Origin: Azoarcus sp031555955
GTDB taxonomy: Bacteria; Pseudomonadota; Gammaproteobacteria; Burkholderiales; Rhodocyclaceae
Assembly (NCBI GenBank): GCA_031555955.1
Contig: JAVBTY010000028.1
Coordinates: forward strand, 1-64,000
Reading direction: 5' to 3'
DNA: 64,000 nucleotides
In this document: positions 34,414 to 43,224 of the stretch, one piece after another
Numbering within the stretch: position 1 is the first letter of the stretch
Layout: the number at the start of each line of letters is the position of its first letter
The notes under the pieces: model-generated
The model's input: the letters and a program-made list of their open reading frames with translations, nothing else
The model's database searches: none
What the model was told of the DNA's origin: nothing
Position numbers and translations under genes: made by a program

Positions 34414-35478
34414 TTATCTCTCCGGATCAGGGCAATCAGTTTCGGGCAGTTTCATAAAACGCTCACGAATAGCGACGAGCGCCTCCCATTCACCCAGAAG
34501 AGCGCTGACACAGTCCGGATCGAAATGAACACCGCTGCCGCCCTGCATAAATGTGGCGGCATCTTCCAGCGACCAGGCTGACTTGTAAGTGCGCCCCGAG
34601 GTCAGTGCGTCAAATACGTCGGCTGCCGCGACAATCCGGCCTGCAAGCGGAATCGCATCCGCAGCAAGCTGCCGGGGGTAACCGCTGCCATCGAATTTCT
34701 CATGATGCGTCAACGCGATCGTTGCACCAAGCTGGATGACGCTGGATGACGATTCTTTCAGGATATCGTGCCCAATAATGGGGTGGCGCTGCATGATCGC
34801 CTGCTCCCCGGGTGTAAGCGGCCCTTCTTTCAGCAGAATATGGTCTGGAATGCCGAGTTTGCCCACATCATGCATCGGCGCGGCAAGAAATACCTTTTCG
34901 ACATAGTCTTCTCCGCACCCCAGCCGCCGGGCAATCAGGGCCGAATAATGAGACATGCGCTGGATATGGGCTCCCGTTTCCGCGTCGCGGAATTCCGCCG
35001 CACGCGCCAGACGCATGATCGTCTCCCGTTCGCGCGCCAGAATTTCCGCTGTCGCCTCACGCACCGCCCCCGCCAAAGCCTCGGCACGAATCCGGGTGGC
35101 AAGATGCCCTTCCCGCAGTCTGAGCATGTTGCGCACACGCGGCTCAAATTCGTGGATGTCAACGGGTTTGTTAAGGAAGTCATTGGCGCCCGACTCAAGC
35201 GCCTGGTAGCGTACCTTGCGCTCATGGTTGGCCGTTACCATCAGCACCGGGACATCATCATGACTATGCCATGAACGCACACGCCGGATAAACTCCAGCC
35301 CGTCAATCTCCGGCATCATGTAATCAACAATAATCAGATCCGGTTCATTACGCGCACACCAGGCCAGCCCCTCGACCGGATGCGAAAACGTGTGAATCCG
35401 CCGCCCAGGCGTGCGGGCAGCAAGCTTCTCCATCAGGACAAGATTAAGTTCAGTGTCATCAACAATGAGAATGTTCAT
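34414..35478 (-). CDS. Response regulator with HD-GYP domain (c-di-GMP phosphodiesterase)
   Basis: 354 aa. Receiver domain (1-120) with NILIVDDTELNL, LIIVDYMMPEIDG (phospho-Asp) and NKPVD. A helical linker follows, then HD-GYP (about 160-335) with HDVGKLGIPDHILLK and ALTHHEKFDGSGYP (HHExxDGxGYP intact), so it should degrade cyclic di-GMP. Its kinase is not adjacent. It lies beside a prophage scar and opposite a HDOD-REC-GGDEF protein that may make the same messenger. Confidence 0.92.
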   Translation of the reverse strand: MNILIVDDTELNLVLMEKLAARTPGRRIHTFSHPVEGLAWCARNEPDLIIVDYMMPEIDGLEFIRRVRSWHSHDDVPVLMVTANHERKVRYQALESGANDFLNKPVDIHEFEPRVRNMLRLREGHLATRIRAEALAGAVREATAEILARERETIMRLARAAEFRDAETGAHIQRMSHYSALIARRLGCGEDYVEKVFLAAPMHDVGKLGIPDHILLKEGPLTPGEQAIMQRHPIIGHDILKESSSSVIQLGATIALTHHEKFDGSGYPRQLAADAIPLAGRIVAAADVFDALTSGRTYKSAWSLEDAATFMQGGSGVHFDPDCVSALLGEWEALVAIRERFMKLPETDCPDPER

Positions 35479-35640
35479 ATAAACGCTCAGGTAGCGCGCC
35501 TTTCAGTATCGGATATTACAGATCCAGCTGCCGTGATTATTCTCCGCTACCCAGATGAAATTTCTGTCCAGCCAGAATCGTCCATGCGATTTTACGGGCT
35601 CTGCAGCAAACTGAAGTCCCCGGGTAATCCCCCGGCTGCT

Positions 35641-36021
35641 TCAAGTTTGAAGTGCGCCACCTGATTTCAGGTTGATGATTTTCCGCGCAAATACCTCAGT
35701 GGCGCGCTCCGCCGTCGCCATGCCTTCCAGCGCGGCTTTCTGTTCGCGCAGCGCGCGGGCGGCGCCCGCAACGCGCGCCTGCACCGCCTGCAGGCTGTCG
35801 CCGTAGTCCTGTGTTTCTTTTTTCAGCCGCGCGAACTGCTCGATCAGGCTCTGCTGTTTGTCCAGGGTGCGCAGTTCTGCCGCCAGCGCGGCGAACTCCG
35901 GCGCGGCGTCGCCCGCGTGTTCGGCCAGCTTTTCGACCTCTCCGGCCAGCGCGGCGATCTTGTTTTCGCCCGCGGTCTGGGCTGTAATGAGGCATTCGGT
36001 CTTGATGGTGCTGCCTGCCAT
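35641..36021 (-). pseudogene. Phage tail tape-measure-like N-terminal fragment
   Basis: 126 codons, MAGSTIKTECLITAQTAGEN then a long coiled coil (EKLAEHAGDAAPEFAALAAE, LIEQFARLKKETQDYGDSLQ). This is the style of the N-terminus of tail-length tape-measure proteins, which run to 700-1500 aa. The rest is absent and stops within 20 residues of IINLKSGG. It is probably a scrap of a tail module. A real short cytoplasmic coiled-coil gene is the alternative. Its ATG overlaps, on the other strand, the ATG of the next ORF. Confidence 0.5.
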
Positions 36022-36379
36022 GTCTGCAAAATCTCCTGCCGCGCTCTCCGGGATCTGGAAATCACCATTGTTTTATGCCGTTGTTGTCACCCTTTTCGGG
36101 ACGGCCCGCGTCTACGATCTGAATCCTTTCATCCTGGTCGCCCATGTGATCCTGGCGGGCGGGTTTTCCCTTTCGCTCTTGATGGTGCTATCTCCTGGCG
36201 CTCGCGCCAGGGTCTTGCAATCACCGTGGTTTTATGCCGTTGTTGCCGCCCTTTTCGTGGCGGGCGGCATCTACGGTTTCAACCCTTTCTTTCTGGTCGC
36301 CCAGGTGGTCATGGTGGGCGGGCTTTTCCTTGCTCCATTCGCGCTGATGCTGTTCCTGATCGCCCTGATCGGGCGCTGA
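36020..36379 (+). CDS. Small membrane protein with an internal 53-codon duplication
   Basis: 119 aa from ATG 36020. Two copies of a two-helix unit are visible: SPLFYAVVVTLFGTARVY with LNPFILVAHVILAGGF, then SPWFYAVVAALFVAGGIY with FNPFFLVAQVVMVGGLF. The repeat is 159 bases, hence in frame, and well conserved at DNA level. The protein is hydrophobic with few charges. It runs opposite to the phage-tail relics on both sides, as a prophage moron does. Function unknown. Confidence 0.6.
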   Translation: MSAKSPAALSGIWKSPLFYAVVVTLFGTARVYDLNPFILVAHVILAGGFSLSLLMVLSPGARARVLQSPWFYAVVAALFVAGGIYGFNPFFLVAQVVMVGGLFLAPFALMLFLIALIGR

Positions 36380-36399
36380 CGCGCCCGGCCTTATCACGG

Positions 36400-36573
36400 T
36401 CAGAGCAGGCTCACGCGCGCGAATCCGCTGTAGTCATCATCGGTCGCCAGCTCCGGCACGTAGAGCGCCTTGCCTCCGAGCGACAGCGCGGCTTCTTCGT
36501 CGCCGATCCAGCTGAAATCGCCATCCAGCGTCAGACTCACGCGCGGGATGATCAGGCGCGCTTTCTGAATTGC
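36400..36573 (-). pseudogene. C-terminal scrap of a probable phage tail protein
   Basis: The minus frame ends with ARLIIPRVSLTLDGDFSWIG then ALSLGGKALYVPELATDDDY and a stop. There is no start and no upstream part. The style and the position about 380 bases upstream of a tape-measure-like start suggest a tail tube or similar gene. The IS481 remnant begins where the homology ends. The family assignment is tentative. Confidence 0.4.
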
Positions 36574-36599
36574 CCCGAGTTTTCCAGGACATTCCCCCT

Positions 36600-36920
36600 G
36601 CCGATGAGCCGAAGACTTTCGCCGTCGGTTTCCTGAAAGCCGCCGTAGCTCACTACGCGGCTGTGGTGGGTCGCATCCAGCGCGTGCTGACGGACAACGG
36701 CAGCGCCTATCGCTTAAAGCCCTTTGCCCGTGCCTGTCGGGTACCCGGCATCAGGCACCAACTTTATCGGCCGCAAACCAACGGCAAGGCTGAACGTTTC
36801 GTCCAGACGTGTCTGCGGGAATGGGTCTATGCCAGAGCCTATGCCAACAGCGCTGAACGCACCTCCTGGCTGCCTTCCTGACCTGCTACAACAGACAGCG
36901 ACCTTTCTGTTTACTGAACA
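36600..36920 (+). pseudogene. IS481-family transposase remnant
   Basis: AVGFLKAAVAHYAAVVGRIQ, VLTDNGSAYR (second catalytic Asp), LYRPQTNGKAERFVQTCLRE (catalytic Glu) and ARAYANSAERT match the C-terminal half of an IS481-type DDE transposase. The typical CYNRQRP end follows in another frame after a frameshift near 36875. The N-terminal half and left end are missing. Its right end runs to the 3' end of the GGDEF gene. Confidence 0.78.
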
Positions 36921-38851
36921 GAGGCCACGCGGTTACGCCCACGGCCTTTCGCAGCATAAGCCCCCTGGTCGGCACGCTTGATCAGCGCATCAAAATCTTC
37001 CATTGTGCCGTCGCGCGTGGCCACACCAACGCTGATTGTCAATTGCAACTGCAGATCGCCCGTATTGATCACAAAGTTTTCGACCGCACACCGGAGACGT
37101 TCGCCACAAACCAGCGCGGCCTCCAGCGCGGTATCCGGGCAGATAACAAGAAACTCGTCTCCGCCGGTCCGGCAGATCACATCATGGCCGCGCAATGCCG
37201 TACGCAGGGCAGCTGAAACCTGGCGCAGCACGCTATCGCCGATATCATGCCCCCAGGTATCGTTGATCTGCTTGAAACCGTCCAGATCAATGATCATGCA
37301 GGACATGGGGTGCCGGTTTCGCGTTGTCGCCGTCCATTCCTGGCCGATGCGGTCGATCGCATACCGGCGGTTGGGGAATCCGGTCAGCGCATCCGTTAAT
37401 GCCGCCTCCTGCAGGCGCCGGTTTGTAATCGCCAGTTCCGCGGCGAAATGGCGCAGTTCCTCGCGTTCATGCTCCAGCTCCTGTTGCAGGCGGACCGTGC
37501 GTTGCCCCGCGCGCAGACGGGCGCCAAAAATTTTTGGCTTCACGGGCTTGACCAGGAAATCATCCACCCCGGTTTCAAAAGCCTCGATCAGACGTTCGTC
37601 ATCCTCTCCGTGCGTCACCAGAAGAATGTAGATTCCACGCCCCACTCTGGTTGCACGCAAGGCGCGCACCAGGTGCAGCCCCTCCATGCCTTTCATGCTC
37701 CAGTCGATCACCATCATGTGCGGCTGGGTTTCGAGCGCCAGTTCCATGCATTGCTGGCCAGTTTCAGCTTCCAGCACCGCATGCCCCGCCTCTTCCAGGA
37801 CGTTGCGCAGCAGCTTTCGCACCGCGGCTTCGTCATCGGCAACAAGCACACGCATGCCGTCAGCGCCGGGGACCGTAGCAGTTCCGTTTCCCGGCAGATC
37901 TGGCCGAGCTGTGCCCGCAAGAGGTTTTTCATCGTTCTGGCGGATCAGTTCGCTGAAGGACGGTGGATCGTTCGTTTCAAGCTGCAGCAGTTTTCCCCAC
38001 TCCACCCATTCCCGCCCGATACATTCGCAGGCGGCGGCGAAATCTTCCCGGCTCAGACCAAGCCGGGTGCCAAGCCTGAGCACCGCTGGCATCAGCCCGG
38101 CCTGTTCAATTTCCGGAGCAAGGCAGATTTCGGCAATAGCGCGCGACAGCACCAGGCTCTGCATCAATATTGCGGTGCGTGATTCTCCGTCAAAATTCGA
38201 TTCTTCCGCCTGTCCGAAATACAGCACCGCTCCGGTAAAAACGGGCGGAACGCCCCAGTCCGCCAGCATCGCCGCGCCCAGTTCGTGGTGATTCATGGCG
38301 AAAGCCTGCTGTTCAAGTTCCGCCAGTTTCACCTTCGGGGTGCGCTGCGCCTCCAGCAGAAGCCGCCCGTACCCGGCCGGATACAGGGTCGCAAGGGCCA
38401 GCTCGCCGATCCGGGCAAGCAGACCGATACTGAAAGCCTCATCCGCGGCGATAGCCCGTACCCGCAGGGCGATTACCTGCATTGACAACGCCATCAGCAG
38501 GGAGGAAGACCAGAATCGCACGTAGTCGAATCCTGGACAGACTCCCTTGCGGTAGCTGGAGAGCAGCGAAAACCCCAGCGCCATCGTCCGCACCGCGGGC
38601 AGACCAAGCACCACCAGCGCCTCCGGCACCGATACGATCGCACGTCCGCTGAGCCTCACCGTGCCGTTGGCCGCCTTGATCAGACGGCCAACGAATGCTG
38701 GATCGCTTTTGATGACCTGCGTCAGCTCAGACATGGAAACATCGTCGTCCCGGGTCAGACGAATCACCGCCAGCGCAACGCCGCGCGGCGAAGGCAGATC
38801 TCCGGAAGCCTTGATCTGTTCGAAGCGGTTCATGTCAATCGGGCCTGGCAT
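36911..38851 (-). CDS. HDOD-receiver-GGDEF signalling protein
   Basis: 646 aa. The order is an HDOD domain (about 20-240: SELTQVIKSDPAFVGRLIKAA, ALVVLGLPAVRTMALG, GLLARIGELAL), a receiver domain (about 335-450: VLVADDEAAVRKLLRNVLEE, MMVIDWSMKG with phospho-Asp, LVKPVKP) and a GGDEF diguanylate cyclase (about 490-645: DALTGFPNRR, IDLDGFKQIND, CRTGGDEFLVI). The GGDEF active site is intact; there is no RxxD inhibitory motif just upstream. ATG 38851 or 38833 is more likely than 38896. Confidence 0.9.
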   Translation of the reverse strand: MPGPIDMNRFEQIKASGDLPSPRGVALAVIRLTRDDDVSMSELTQVIKSDPAFVGRLIKAANGTVRLSGRAIVSVPEALVVLGLPAVRTMALGFSLLSSYRKGVCPGFDYVRFWSSSLLMALSMQVIALRVRAIAADEAFSIGLLARIGELALATLYPAGYGRLLLEAQRTPKVKLAELEQQAFAMNHHELGAAMLADWGVPPVFTGAVLYFGQAEESNFDGESRTAILMQSLVLSRAIAEICLAPEIEQAGLMPAVLRLGTRLGLSREDFAAACECIGREWVEWGKLLQLETNDPPSFSELIRQNDEKPLAGTARPDLPGNGTATVPGADGMRVLVADDEAAVRKLLRNVLEEAGHAVLEAETGQQCMELALETQPHMMVIDWSMKGMEGLHLVRALRATRVGRGIYILLVTHGEDDERLIEAFETGVDDFLVKPVKPKIFGARLRAGQRTVRLQQELEHEREELRHFAAELAITNRRLQEAALTDALTGFPNRRYAIDRIGQEWTATTRNRHPMSCMIIDLDGFKQINDTWGHDIGDSVLRQVSAALRTALRGHDVICRTGGDEFLVICPDTALEAALVCGERLRCAVENFVINTGDLQLQLTISVGVATRDGTMEDFDALIKRADQGAYAAKGRGRNRVASVQ

Positions 38852-39063
38852 TGTTTTTTTCCCTGTCACAAAAATCCCGCAGCCTGTCCGCCGCATCGGT
38901 CAAGGAACTTTACCCTGCTACCGTGCGGATCGTCGACCGCCAGACGCGCCAGGTTTCCCGGAGCAGTCAGCGTAAAGTGCCCCCATGCAGCCAGTAACGC
39001 AAAAAAGGATTTGACTTATGAATCCTGACGCTGGAAAAACGGCTCTGTTTTCAGAACAGCCCC

Positions 39064-39765
39064 TCAAACCAGGGTTGCGGGCTCTTCCGCCAGCTGCCCT
39101 TCCCGCATGCGTAGCACGCGCCCGCAGCGCCGCGCCAGCGCCTCATCGTGAGTAACAAGAACAAGCGTTGTACCCGCCTCGCGGTTGAGGCTGAACATCA
39201 GTTCGATGACCGTGCGGCCGGTTTCGGCATCGAGATTGCCGGTGGGTTCGTCGGCCAGCAGCAGGCCAGGATCCGGCGCAAACGCGCGCGCCAGCGCCAC
39301 GCGCTGCTGCTCACCGCCGGAAAGATGTTTCGGATAGTGTCCAAGCCGGTCGCCAAGCCCCACTCGCGCCAGCCAGCGCGCGGCAACCGCACGGGCATCG
39401 CCCGCACCGGCCAGTTCCAGCGGCAGCATGACGTTTTCCAGCGCGGTCAGTGCGGGCAACAGCTGGAAGGACTGAAAAACAAAGCCGATTGATGCGCCGC
39501 GCAGGGCCGCGCGCGCATCTTCGTCAAGGTGGAACAGATCGGCGCCCTGAATGCGCACCGTGCCAGCGCTGGGAACATCAAGCCCGGCGAGCAGTCCGAG
39601 CAGTGTCGATTTGCCCGAACCGGATGCGCCGACGATAGCCACCGACTCACCCGCGCCGACGGTAAAACCGATGTCGTGCAGAATATGCAGATCGCCCCGG
39701 CCATCGGCCATGGCGACCCACTTGCCAAGCCCGGCCGCCTCGACGACCGGAATGGGAGATACCAT
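39064..39765 (-). CDS. ybbA: ABC transporter ATP-binding protein (YbbA/LolD type)
   Basis: About 233 aa. Walker A is VGASGSGKSTLLGLLAG, the signature motif is HLSGGEQQRVALARAFA, Walker B is LLLADEPTGNLD and the H-loop is VLVTHD. It pairs with an FtsX-like permease (YbbP) in other bacteria; that partner is not seen here. ATG 39765 is preferred: it shares bases with the divergent tesA start (CATG), as in the E. coli ybbA/tesA arrangement. Confidence 0.92.
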   Translation of the reverse strand: MVSPIPVVEAAGLGKWVAMADGRGDLHILHDIGFTVGAGESVAIVGASGSGKSTLLGLLAGLDVPSAGTVRIQGADLFHLDEDARAALRGASIGFVFQSFQLLPALTALENVMLPLELAGAGDARAVAARWLARVGLGDRLGHYPKHLSGGEQQRVALARAFAPDPGLLLADEPTGNLDAETGRTVIELMFSLNREAGTTLVLVTHDEALARRCGRVLRMREGQLAEEPATLV

Positions 39766-40384
39766 GCCGCTACGATCCATCCTCACCCTCTTCCCGATCC
39801 TGTTTGTCATCCTGTGTTCCGGCACCGCGCATGCAACGACGATTCTGGTGTGGGGCGACAGCCTCTCCGCCGGCTACGGCCTGAAGCCCTCAGAAGCCTG
39901 GCCCACTCTCCTGCAGACGCGCCTGACAAACGAGGGGTTCCGCCACACCGTGGTCAATGGTAGCGTTTCCGGCGAGACATCGGCAGGCGGTCGTTCCCGG
40001 CTGCCCGCCGCGCTGGAACAGCATAAACCGGACATCCTGATCCTCGAACTCGGCGCCAACGACGGCCTGCGCGGACTCAGGCCGACCCTGCTCACCGACA
40101 ATCTCAAGACGATGGTGGGCGCCGCCCGTACCGCTGGCGCGCGCGTGCTGCTGATCGGCATGCGCATGCCCCCCAATTACGGCCCGGTCTATACAGCCCG
40201 TTTTGAACAGAGTTTCACCGACGTGGCGCAGGCGGACAAGGTGCCGCTGGTGCCTTTCCTGTTCGATGGCTTCGCCGACAAACCCGCCCTGTTCCAGTCC
40301 GACGGCATTCACCCCACCGCGGCGGCACAGCCGCTGATTCTTGATACCGTCTGGAAGGAACTGACGCCACTGCTGCAGCCCTGA
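39764..40384 (+). CDS. tesA: Multifunctional acyl-CoA thioesterase I / lysophospholipase (GDSL)
   Basis: 206 aa with a signal peptide (cleaved after AHA, residue 24), so periplasmic. GDSL hydrolase blocks: VWGDSLSAGYG (catalytic Ser), GSVSGETSAGG, LELGANDGLRG and DGIHPTAAAQ (Asp-His). ATG 39764 shares three bases with the divergent ybbA ATG. Confidence 0.95.
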   Translation: MPLRSILTLFPILFVILCSGTAHATTILVWGDSLSAGYGLKPSEAWPTLLQTRLTNEGFRHTVVNGSVSGETSAGGRSRLPAALEQHKPDILILELGANDGLRGLRPTLLTDNLKTMVGAARTAGARVLLIGMRMPPNYGPVYTARFEQSFTDVAQADKVPLVPFLFDGFADKPALFQSDGIHPTAAAQPLILDTVWKELTPLLQP

Positions 40385-40429
40385 TGCGGCCGCGCCGGGC
40401 CCCTCGTCCGCCCGGCCCCGCATGGTTTT

Positions 40430-41470
40430 TCACTCAACTTCCACCCTGCCCGGCCCCGCCGCCATACATCCGATCACGCGGCCCTCCACGCCCTGCGCGG
40501 CGGCGATAGCGGCCTGCGCCTCATCCAGCGCATGCGGCGCGCAGGCAATGAGCAGACCGCCGGATGTCTGCGGATCGGTGAGTAGCGCGCGCTGCCACGG
40601 CTGCACCGTTTCCGCCAGCGCCACCGCTTCACCGTAGCTCGCCCAGTTGCGCGCGGATGCGCCGGTGGCGATGCCCTCGCGCGCAATACCAGCCGCCTCA
40701 TCGATCAACGGCAGATCGCCGAAACGCAGCCGCGCCGTCAAACCCGCGCCACGGCACATTTCCAGCAGGTGCCCGGCAAGGCCGAAGCCAGTCACGTCCG
40801 TCATCGCATGCACGCCATCAATGGCGGCAAGCGCGATGCCAGCGCGATTCAGCAGCGTCGTCCAGCGCAGCATTTCCCCATAACCGGCGGGCGACAGCCG
40901 TCCCTTTTTCAACGCGGCGGACAGCATGCCAATGCCTAGCGGCTTGGTGAGCAGCAGCACATCGCCAGCATGCGCGCCCGCATTGGTGCGCACCCGCGCC
41001 GGATCAACAATGCCGACGCCGACGAGACCGTAAATCGGCTCCAGGACATCGATGGAATGGCCGCCCGCAAGCGGAATACCGGCTTCGCGGCACACCGACG
41101 CGCCGCCTTCGAGAATGCGCCCGATCACCTCCGGCGGCAGTTTGTCCAGCGGCATGCCAACCAGCGCCAGAGCGAGGATAGGCGCGCCACCCATCGCGTA
41201 GACGTCGGACAGGGCATTGGTGGCGGCGATGCGGCCGAAGTCGGCGGGATCATCGACGATCGGGGTAAAGAAATCCGTGGTGACGACCACCGCCTGGCGA
41301 TCGTTAAGACGATATACGGCGGCATCATCGGCGGTATCGGCGCCGACCAGCAGATCTGTCGGCACAATGCCCGCCGGCACGCGCGCGAGCAGATCAGCAA
41401 GCACGGCGGGCGCGATTTTGCAGCCGCATCCGCCACCATGAGAAAATTGGGTGAGTTTGATCGTATTCAT
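40430..41470 (-). CDS. selD: Selenide, water dikinase
   Basis: Makes selenophosphate from selenide and ATP. 346 aa from ATG 41470 (NTIKLTQFSHGGGCGCKIA). The catalytic Cys and Lys are in GGGCGCK, so this is the Cys rather than the Sec form. GADTADDAAVYRL, VVVTTDFFTPIVDDP, LLTKPLGIGMLSAALKKG and TDVTGFGLAGHLLEM are all family motifs. The open frame continues upstream without family similarity. Divergent from mnmH, 51 bases away. Confidence 0.96.
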   Translation of the reverse strand: MNTIKLTQFSHGGGCGCKIAPAVLADLLARVPAGIVPTDLLVGADTADDAAVYRLNDRQAVVVTTDFFTPIVDDPADFGRIAATNALSDVYAMGGAPILALALVGMPLDKLPPEVIGRILEGGASVCREAGIPLAGGHSIDVLEPIYGLVGVGIVDPARVRTNAGAHAGDVLLLTKPLGIGMLSAALKKGRLSPAGYGEMLRWTTLLNRAGIALAAIDGVHAMTDVTGFGLAGHLLEMCRGAGLTARLRFGDLPLIDEAAGIAREGIATGASARNWASYGEAVALAETVQPWQRALLTDPQTSGGLLIACAPHALDEAQAAIAAAQGVEGRVIGCMAAGPGRVEVE

Positions 41471-41521
41471 CAATGACCAGGGAAAACGGGCAAGGCGGCA
41501 GGCCCCGAAAGAGACAGCATC

Positions 41522-42574
41522 ATGGAAATACGCAGGGGCGTTGCGACCGTAGCACAGCTGGCGACCTTTGACGAGATCATCGACGCGCGCACACCGGCAG
41601 AATTCGCGGAAGACCGCCTGCCCGGCGCAATCAGCCTGCCAACGCTGGACGACGCGCAGCGCATCGCCGTTGGCACGGCCTATAAACAACGTTCGGCCTT
41701 CGAGGCGCGGCGCATCGGCGCGGCGATGGCGGCGGAAAACATCGCCCGCCACCTTGCCGGGCACTTTCACGACAAACCAAAAAACTGGCGTCCGCTGGTC
41801 TATTGCTGGCGCGGCGGCATGCGCAGCGGCGCGCTCGTCACCTGCCTGCGCATGGTGGGCTGGGACGCCTGCCAGCTCGAAGGTGGCTACAAGGCATTCC
41901 GCAACCACGTTATCAGCGAACTGGGGCAGCTCCCCGCCCGCCTTGCCTTGCGCGTGCTGTGCGGCCCCACCGGCAGCGGCAAGACGCGGATTCTCGAAGC
42001 GCTCGCCGCGCAGGGCGCACAGACGCTCGACCTTGAAGCGCTGGCGGCGCACCGGGGCTCGGTGCTGGGCGCAATGCCCGAACGCCCGCAGCCATCGCAA
42101 AAAGCGTTCGAAACCCTGCTGCACGAACGCCTGCGCCAGCTCGACCCGGCCCGGCCCGTATTCATCGAAGCGGAAAGCCGCAAGATCGGCCGCCTGCAGG
42201 TGCCCGAGCCCTTGCTGGCGGCAATGCGCGCGGCTCCCTGCATCGTCATCGACGCCGGGCGCAATGCGCGGTGTGATTTTCTCTTGCGCGATTACGCCTG
42301 GATTGGCGACGACATCACCGCCCTGCAGGAAAATCTCGACCGCCTCCAGGGGCTGCAAAGCAATGAAACGCTGGCCCGCTGGCGTGAATGGGCTAACGCG
42401 GGCAAACTGAAGCCGCTACTCGGGGAACTGGTTGATCTGCACTACGACCCGCTTTACCGCCGCTCACACGGCGGCAATTACCGCCAGTTCGCCGCCGCGC
42501 CGCGCCTTGTCGCGGACGATCTTTCACCCGTCGCGGTAGAAGACCTCGCCCGCCGCATTCTCACGCAGGGCTGA
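41522..42574 (+). CDS. mnmH: tRNA 2-selenouridine synthase
   Basis: Replaces sulfur by selenium in 2-thiouridine at the wobble position of tRNA-Lys, -Glu and -Gln using selenophosphate. 350 aa. N-terminal rhodanese domain with DARTPAEFAEDRLPGAISLP and the active loop LVYCWRGGMRSGAL (catalytic Cys), then a P-loop domain (LCGPTGSGKTRILEALAAQG). The divergent selD supplies its substrate. No selA or selB is in the window. Confidence 0.95.
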   Translation: MEIRRGVATVAQLATFDEIIDARTPAEFAEDRLPGAISLPTLDDAQRIAVGTAYKQRSAFEARRIGAAMAAENIARHLAGHFHDKPKNWRPLVYCWRGGMRSGALVTCLRMVGWDACQLEGGYKAFRNHVISELGQLPARLALRVLCGPTGSGKTRILEALAAQGAQTLDLEALAAHRGSVLGAMPERPQPSQKAFETLLHERLRQLDPARPVFIEAESRKIGRLQVPEPLLAAMRAAPCIVIDAGRNARCDFLLRDYAWIGDDITALQENLDRLQGLQSNETLARWREWANAGKLKPLLGELVDLHYDPLYRRSHGGNYRQFAAAPRLVADDLSPVAVEDLARRILTQG

Positions 42575-42601
42575 CCGCCGCCGCACACGCGCCAGAACCG
42601 T

Positions 42602-43147
42602 TCAGGGCAAACGGGGCGTCACGCGCCCCCGGACGGCGCACAGGCGTTGCACCACTGCCGCGCGCGGGGCGGCGATCTCGCCCTGTTCAAAGGCGACCAC
42701 AGTCCAGTCCGGCGGCAGGCGCTGGAGCAGTTCGTCCGGGGCCAGCAGAAAATCCGGGCTGGCGGGTCGGCCGAAACGTTCGTTGCCCTCCATGAAGGTT
42801 TCATAGATCAGCACCCCTCCCGGACCAGGCAGGCCAAACAGCGCATCGAGCCGGGGGCGAAACAGATAACTGGTCACCACCACGGCATCGAAACAGCGCC
42901 CCCCATAAGGCCACGGGCCGCTTTCCAGATCGGCCCGGAACGGCTTCACCCCTGGCGCATCGCGCAGCAGATCAAGCGTGGCGGCGTCACGATCCACCGC
43001 CTCGACACGAAAACCACGCCGCGCCAGCCACCGTGCGTGCCGCCCTGCGCCGCAGGCGTAATCAAGCACCTCGCCGCCAGGCGCGATCAGGGGTGCGAAA
43101 CGCACCACCCACGGCGACGGTACGGGTTGCCCGCCAGGTTCAGTCAT
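42602..43147 (-). CDS. Class I SAM-dependent methyltransferase (TehB-like)
   Basis: 181 aa from ATG 43147 (MTEPGGQPVPSP). SAM site VLDYACGAGRHARWLARRGFRV, acidic VEAVDRD, and the post-I motif FDAVVVTSYLFRPRL. The chain ends soon after the fold, as in small-molecule methyltransferases. Substrate unknown. It ends 28 bases from the mnmH stop, tail to tail. Confidence 0.85.
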   Translation of the reverse strand: MTEPGGQPVPSPWVVRFAPLIAPGGEVLDYACGAGRHARWLARRGFRVEAVDRDAATLDLLRDAPGVKPFRADLESGPWPYGGRCFDAVVVTSYLFRPRLDALFGLPGPGGVLIYETFMEGNERFGRPASPDFLLAPDELLQRLPPDWTVVAFEQGEIAAPRAAVVQRLCAVRGRVTPRLP

Positions 43148-43224
43148 ATTTCCGTAGTCTCCACTGACCACAGGGGCGCGTGGGCGGCGAGCGCCGACGT
43201 AGCAAGCCCGGCGCCACGCGCTTG

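Noticed and set aside
34731..34750. 10-bp tandem repeat GCTGGATGAC x2 inside the HD-GYP gene
   Set aside because: The reading frame and domain sequence are normal there (SSSSVIQLG), and two units are too few to suggest phase variation.
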